Shown in pieces: positions 62,430 to 64,000 of a DNA stretch of 64,000 nt. The notes under the pieces are model-generated. The model was not told where the DNA came from. It worked only from the letters and a program-made list of their open reading frames with translations, and ran no database searches. The position numbers and the translations under genes are program-made. Origin of the DNA: Hippasteria phrygiana. Lineage: Eukaryota; Echinodermata; Asteroidea; Valvatida; Goniasteridae. The stretch spans positions 2,728,001 to 2,792,000 of the forward strand of contig JAZGUH010000326.1 in the NCBI GenBank assembly GCA_037893225.1. The letters run 5' to 3'. Positions within the stretch are counted from its first letter, which is position 1, and each line of letters begins with the position of its first letter.

Positions 62430-64000
62430 GGAAGAAATTAGGTGCGAGGTTTGAATTTTCTCGAGGAGTTCTAACGCTGTGAAGCTGGTGATGGTCTGAA
62501 ATTGTTGCGCTATATCTAAGCTACCCATACGTGTAAACATTACTGGATTTGGTCAATATACCATTCAATTATGAACAAGGAAAGGAGGGGCGTTCATCTG
62601 AAAATGTGGCAAACGTTAAGCAGCCACAATGCAGTAAACGGGAGAACGCACACAGAGTTCACGGGAAGAAATTTGTTGCTAGGTTTGAATTTTCTCGAAG
62701 AGTTCTAACGCTGTGAAGCTGGCGATTGTCTCAAATTGTTGCGCTAGATCTAAGCTACCCATACGTGTGAAAATTGCTGGATTTGGTCAATATCCCATTC
62801 AATTATGAACAGGGAAAGGAGGGGCGTTCATCTGAAAATGTGGCAAACGTTAAGCAGTCACAATGCAGTAAACGGGAGAACGCACACAGAGTTCATGGGA
62901 AGAAATTAGGTGCGAGGTTTGAATTTTCTCGAAGAGTTCTAACGCTGTGAAGCTGGCGATGGTCTCAAATTGTTGCGCTAGATCTAAGCTACCCATAAGT
63001 GTAAAACTTACTTGATTTGGTCAATATACCATTCAATTATGAACAGGGAAAGGAGGGGCGTTCATCTGAAAATGTGGCAAACGTTAAGCAGCCACAATGC
63101 AGTAAACGGGAGAACGCACACAGAGTTCACGGGAAGAAATTTGTTGCTAGGTTTGAATTTTCTCGAAGAGTTCTAACGCTGTGAAGCTGGCGATTGTCTC
63201 AAATTGTTGCGCTAGATATAAGCTACCCATACGTGTGAAAATTGCTGGATTTGGTCAATATCCCATTCAATTATGAACAGGGAAAGGAGGGGCGTTCATC
63301 TGAAAATGTGGCAAACGTTAAGCAGTCACAATGCAGTAAACGGGAGAACGCACACAGAGTTCACGGCAAGAAATTAGGTGCGAGGTTTGAATTTTCTCGA
63401 AGAGTTCTAACGCTGTGAAGCTGGCGATGGTCTCAAATTGTTGCGCTAGATCTAAGCTACCCATAAGTGTAAAAATTACTTGATTTGGTCAATATACCAT
63501 TCAATTATGAACAGGGAAAGGAGGGGCGTTCATCTGAAAATGTGGCAAACGTTAAGCAGTCACAATGCAGTAAACGGAAGAACGCACACAGAGTTCACAG
63601 GAAGAAATTTGTTGCGAGGTTTGAATTTTCTCAAAGAGTTCTAACGCTGTGAAGCTGGCGATGGTCTCAAATTGTTGCGCTAGATCTAAGCTACCCATAC
63701 GTGTGAAAATTGCTGGATTTGGTCAATATCCCATTCAATTATGAACAGGGAAAGGAGGGGCGTTCATCTGAAAATGTGGCAAACGTTAAGCAGTCACAAT
63801 GCAGTAAACGGGAGAACGCACACAGAGTTCACGGGAAGAAATTAGGTGCGAGGTTTGAATTTTCTCGAAGAGTTCTAACGCTGTGAAATTGGCGATGGTC
63901 TCAAATTGTTGCGCTAGATCTAAGCTACCCATACGTGTGAAAATTGCTGGATTTGGTCAATATCCCATTCAATTATGAACAGGGAAAGGAGGGGCGTTCA
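62430..64000 (+). repeat. 3' HOR unit 5, cut by window end
   Basis: Six full monomers and the first 167 bases of the seventh (63834-64000), which carries gtgaaattgg as expected. The unit is incomplete only because the window stops at gcgttca; the array clearly continues beyond. Confidence 0.94.

Larger units (their letters stand above)
1..64000 (+). repeat. 234-bp satellite DNA array, whole window
   Basis: Every part of the window is a direct repeat of one 234-bp unit, always in the same orientation. Starts fall at 1, 235, 469, 703, 937, 1170 and so on to 63834, giving 273 full monomers and a 167-base fragment. 49 monomers are 233 bp: 43 carry the aatacagaatcgg haplotype, which is one base shorter than the usual form, and 6 read gagaagcac instead of gagaacgcac. 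Types differ from each other by very roughly 3-8%. Equivalent positions in successive higher-order units look identical or differ at 0-1 sites. There is no inversion, foreign insertion or unique DNA, and neither array edge is in view. Such arrays usually lie at centromeres, pericentromeres or heterochromatic blocks; which one applies here is inference. The family is not one I recognise. Confidence 0.99.

Noticed and set aside
1..64000. CRISPR array
   Set aside because: The repeats are directly abutting 234-bp units with no short repeat and variable spacer pattern. Differences between copies are point changes, not unique spacers.
1..64000. Ribosomal DNA, tRNA or other RNA gene cluster
   Set aside because: No rRNA-like conserved blocks or tRNA cloverleaf are visible, and a 234-bp unit is too short for rDNA. 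Only a weak B-box-like match exists.
1..64000. Hammerhead ribozyme in the monomer, as in some satellites
   Set aside because: The minus strand has cagatga, one base off the ctgatga core element, but I could not find a matching second core element and stems around a cleavage site.
1..64000. Transposon or retrotransposon insertion
   Set aside because: Monomer periodicity is kept to the base across the whole window; all 49 length deviations are one-base deletions in two known haplotypes. No insertion or target-site duplication exists.
1..64000. Human-type alpha satellite or telomeric repeat
   Set aside because: The monomer is 234 bp rather than about 171 bp, I see no resemblance to the alpha consensus, and there is no short G-rich telomere motif in tandem.
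1..64000. Array inversion or strand switch
   Set aside because: Every monomer reads in the same direction; no reverse-complement block was seen.
1..64000. An undescribed gene-based system (defence, toxin-antitoxin, biosynthetic)
   Set aside because: There are no coding regions at all, so no such system can be supported from this window.

Overview
The window is one uninterrupted tandem satellite array. It runs head to tail on the + strand from base 1 to base 64000 with no gene, RNA gene, transposon, unique spacer or array edge. The basic unit is 234 bp. Counting starts at the recurring 'ggaagaaatt' gives 273 complete monomers plus a final 167-base fragment (63834-64000). 224 monomers are 234 bp and 49 are 233 bp; the tally of one-base deletions matches the coordinates exactly. 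A typical monomer is about 44% GC (41 C, 61 G, 72 A, 60 T), is purine-rich on the + strand, and is not CpG-depleted.

The organism is a eukaryote: tens of kb of satellite with higher-order repeats (HORs) is typical of centromeric or pericentromeric heterochromatin. I do not recognise the family and cannot name a species. Near-expected CpG argues mildly against a heavily CpG-methylated genome.

The monomers fall into recurring types, which I label by diagnostic sites. K: gcgaagttt, acttgta, atgtgcc, agatcacggc. L: aggtgc, gatagtctc, attactgg, aatacagaatcgg (233 bp). M: gattgtctcaaatag, ataccatt, aaacgga. N: ctcgaaaag. O: ctcgaggag, ggtgatgg, ctatat, gtaaacatt, atatccc. P: agttgcgagg, gatggtctcaaattg, atatccc. 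Q: gattgtctga, cccagtc, aaccggg. S: tttgcatttt, aatacagaatcgg. T: like M but atacacc. U: aatag, ctacctata. V: aattg, ctacctata, atacacc. W: like O but ataccatt, agccac; w: the same with agtcac, aaacgga. X: tgctagg, ctggaagag. Y: cataagtgta, attacttg. Z: ctcaaagag, usually ggcgggg. A: ggtgatggtctc, ctatat, agccac. B: tgctagg, ctcgaagag. C: ttcaaacg, gagctag. D: ttatcg. E: gattgtctga, cattcaa. R: agttgcgagg, ctatat, attactag. J: atttggc, agctac, gagaagcac (233 bp). A slash marks a hybrid monomer.

Layout. 1-9580 is heterogeneous, with a W-X-C-R tetramer and J-K-L trimers. 9581-55176 is built from several HOR families: K-L-M-N-O-P-Q (1637 bp), K-L-M-S-T-P-W-X (1870 bp), P-w-V-U-P-W-X-Y (1872 bp), W-X-Y-Z-A-B-P (1638 bp) and D/K-L-M-N-O (1169 bp). 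These are nested inside long-range duplications with offsets of 15,666, 20,341 and 22,682 bp. 54009-55176 is a short transition. 55177-64000 is a clean 7-monomer, 1638-bp HOR in five successive units, one of them enlarged to 10 monomers.

Nothing in the window acts as a gene system. What it records is satellite evolution: unequal exchange, conversion-like block shuffling and repeated local amplification. All comparisons were made by eye at diagnostic sites, not by computed alignment.
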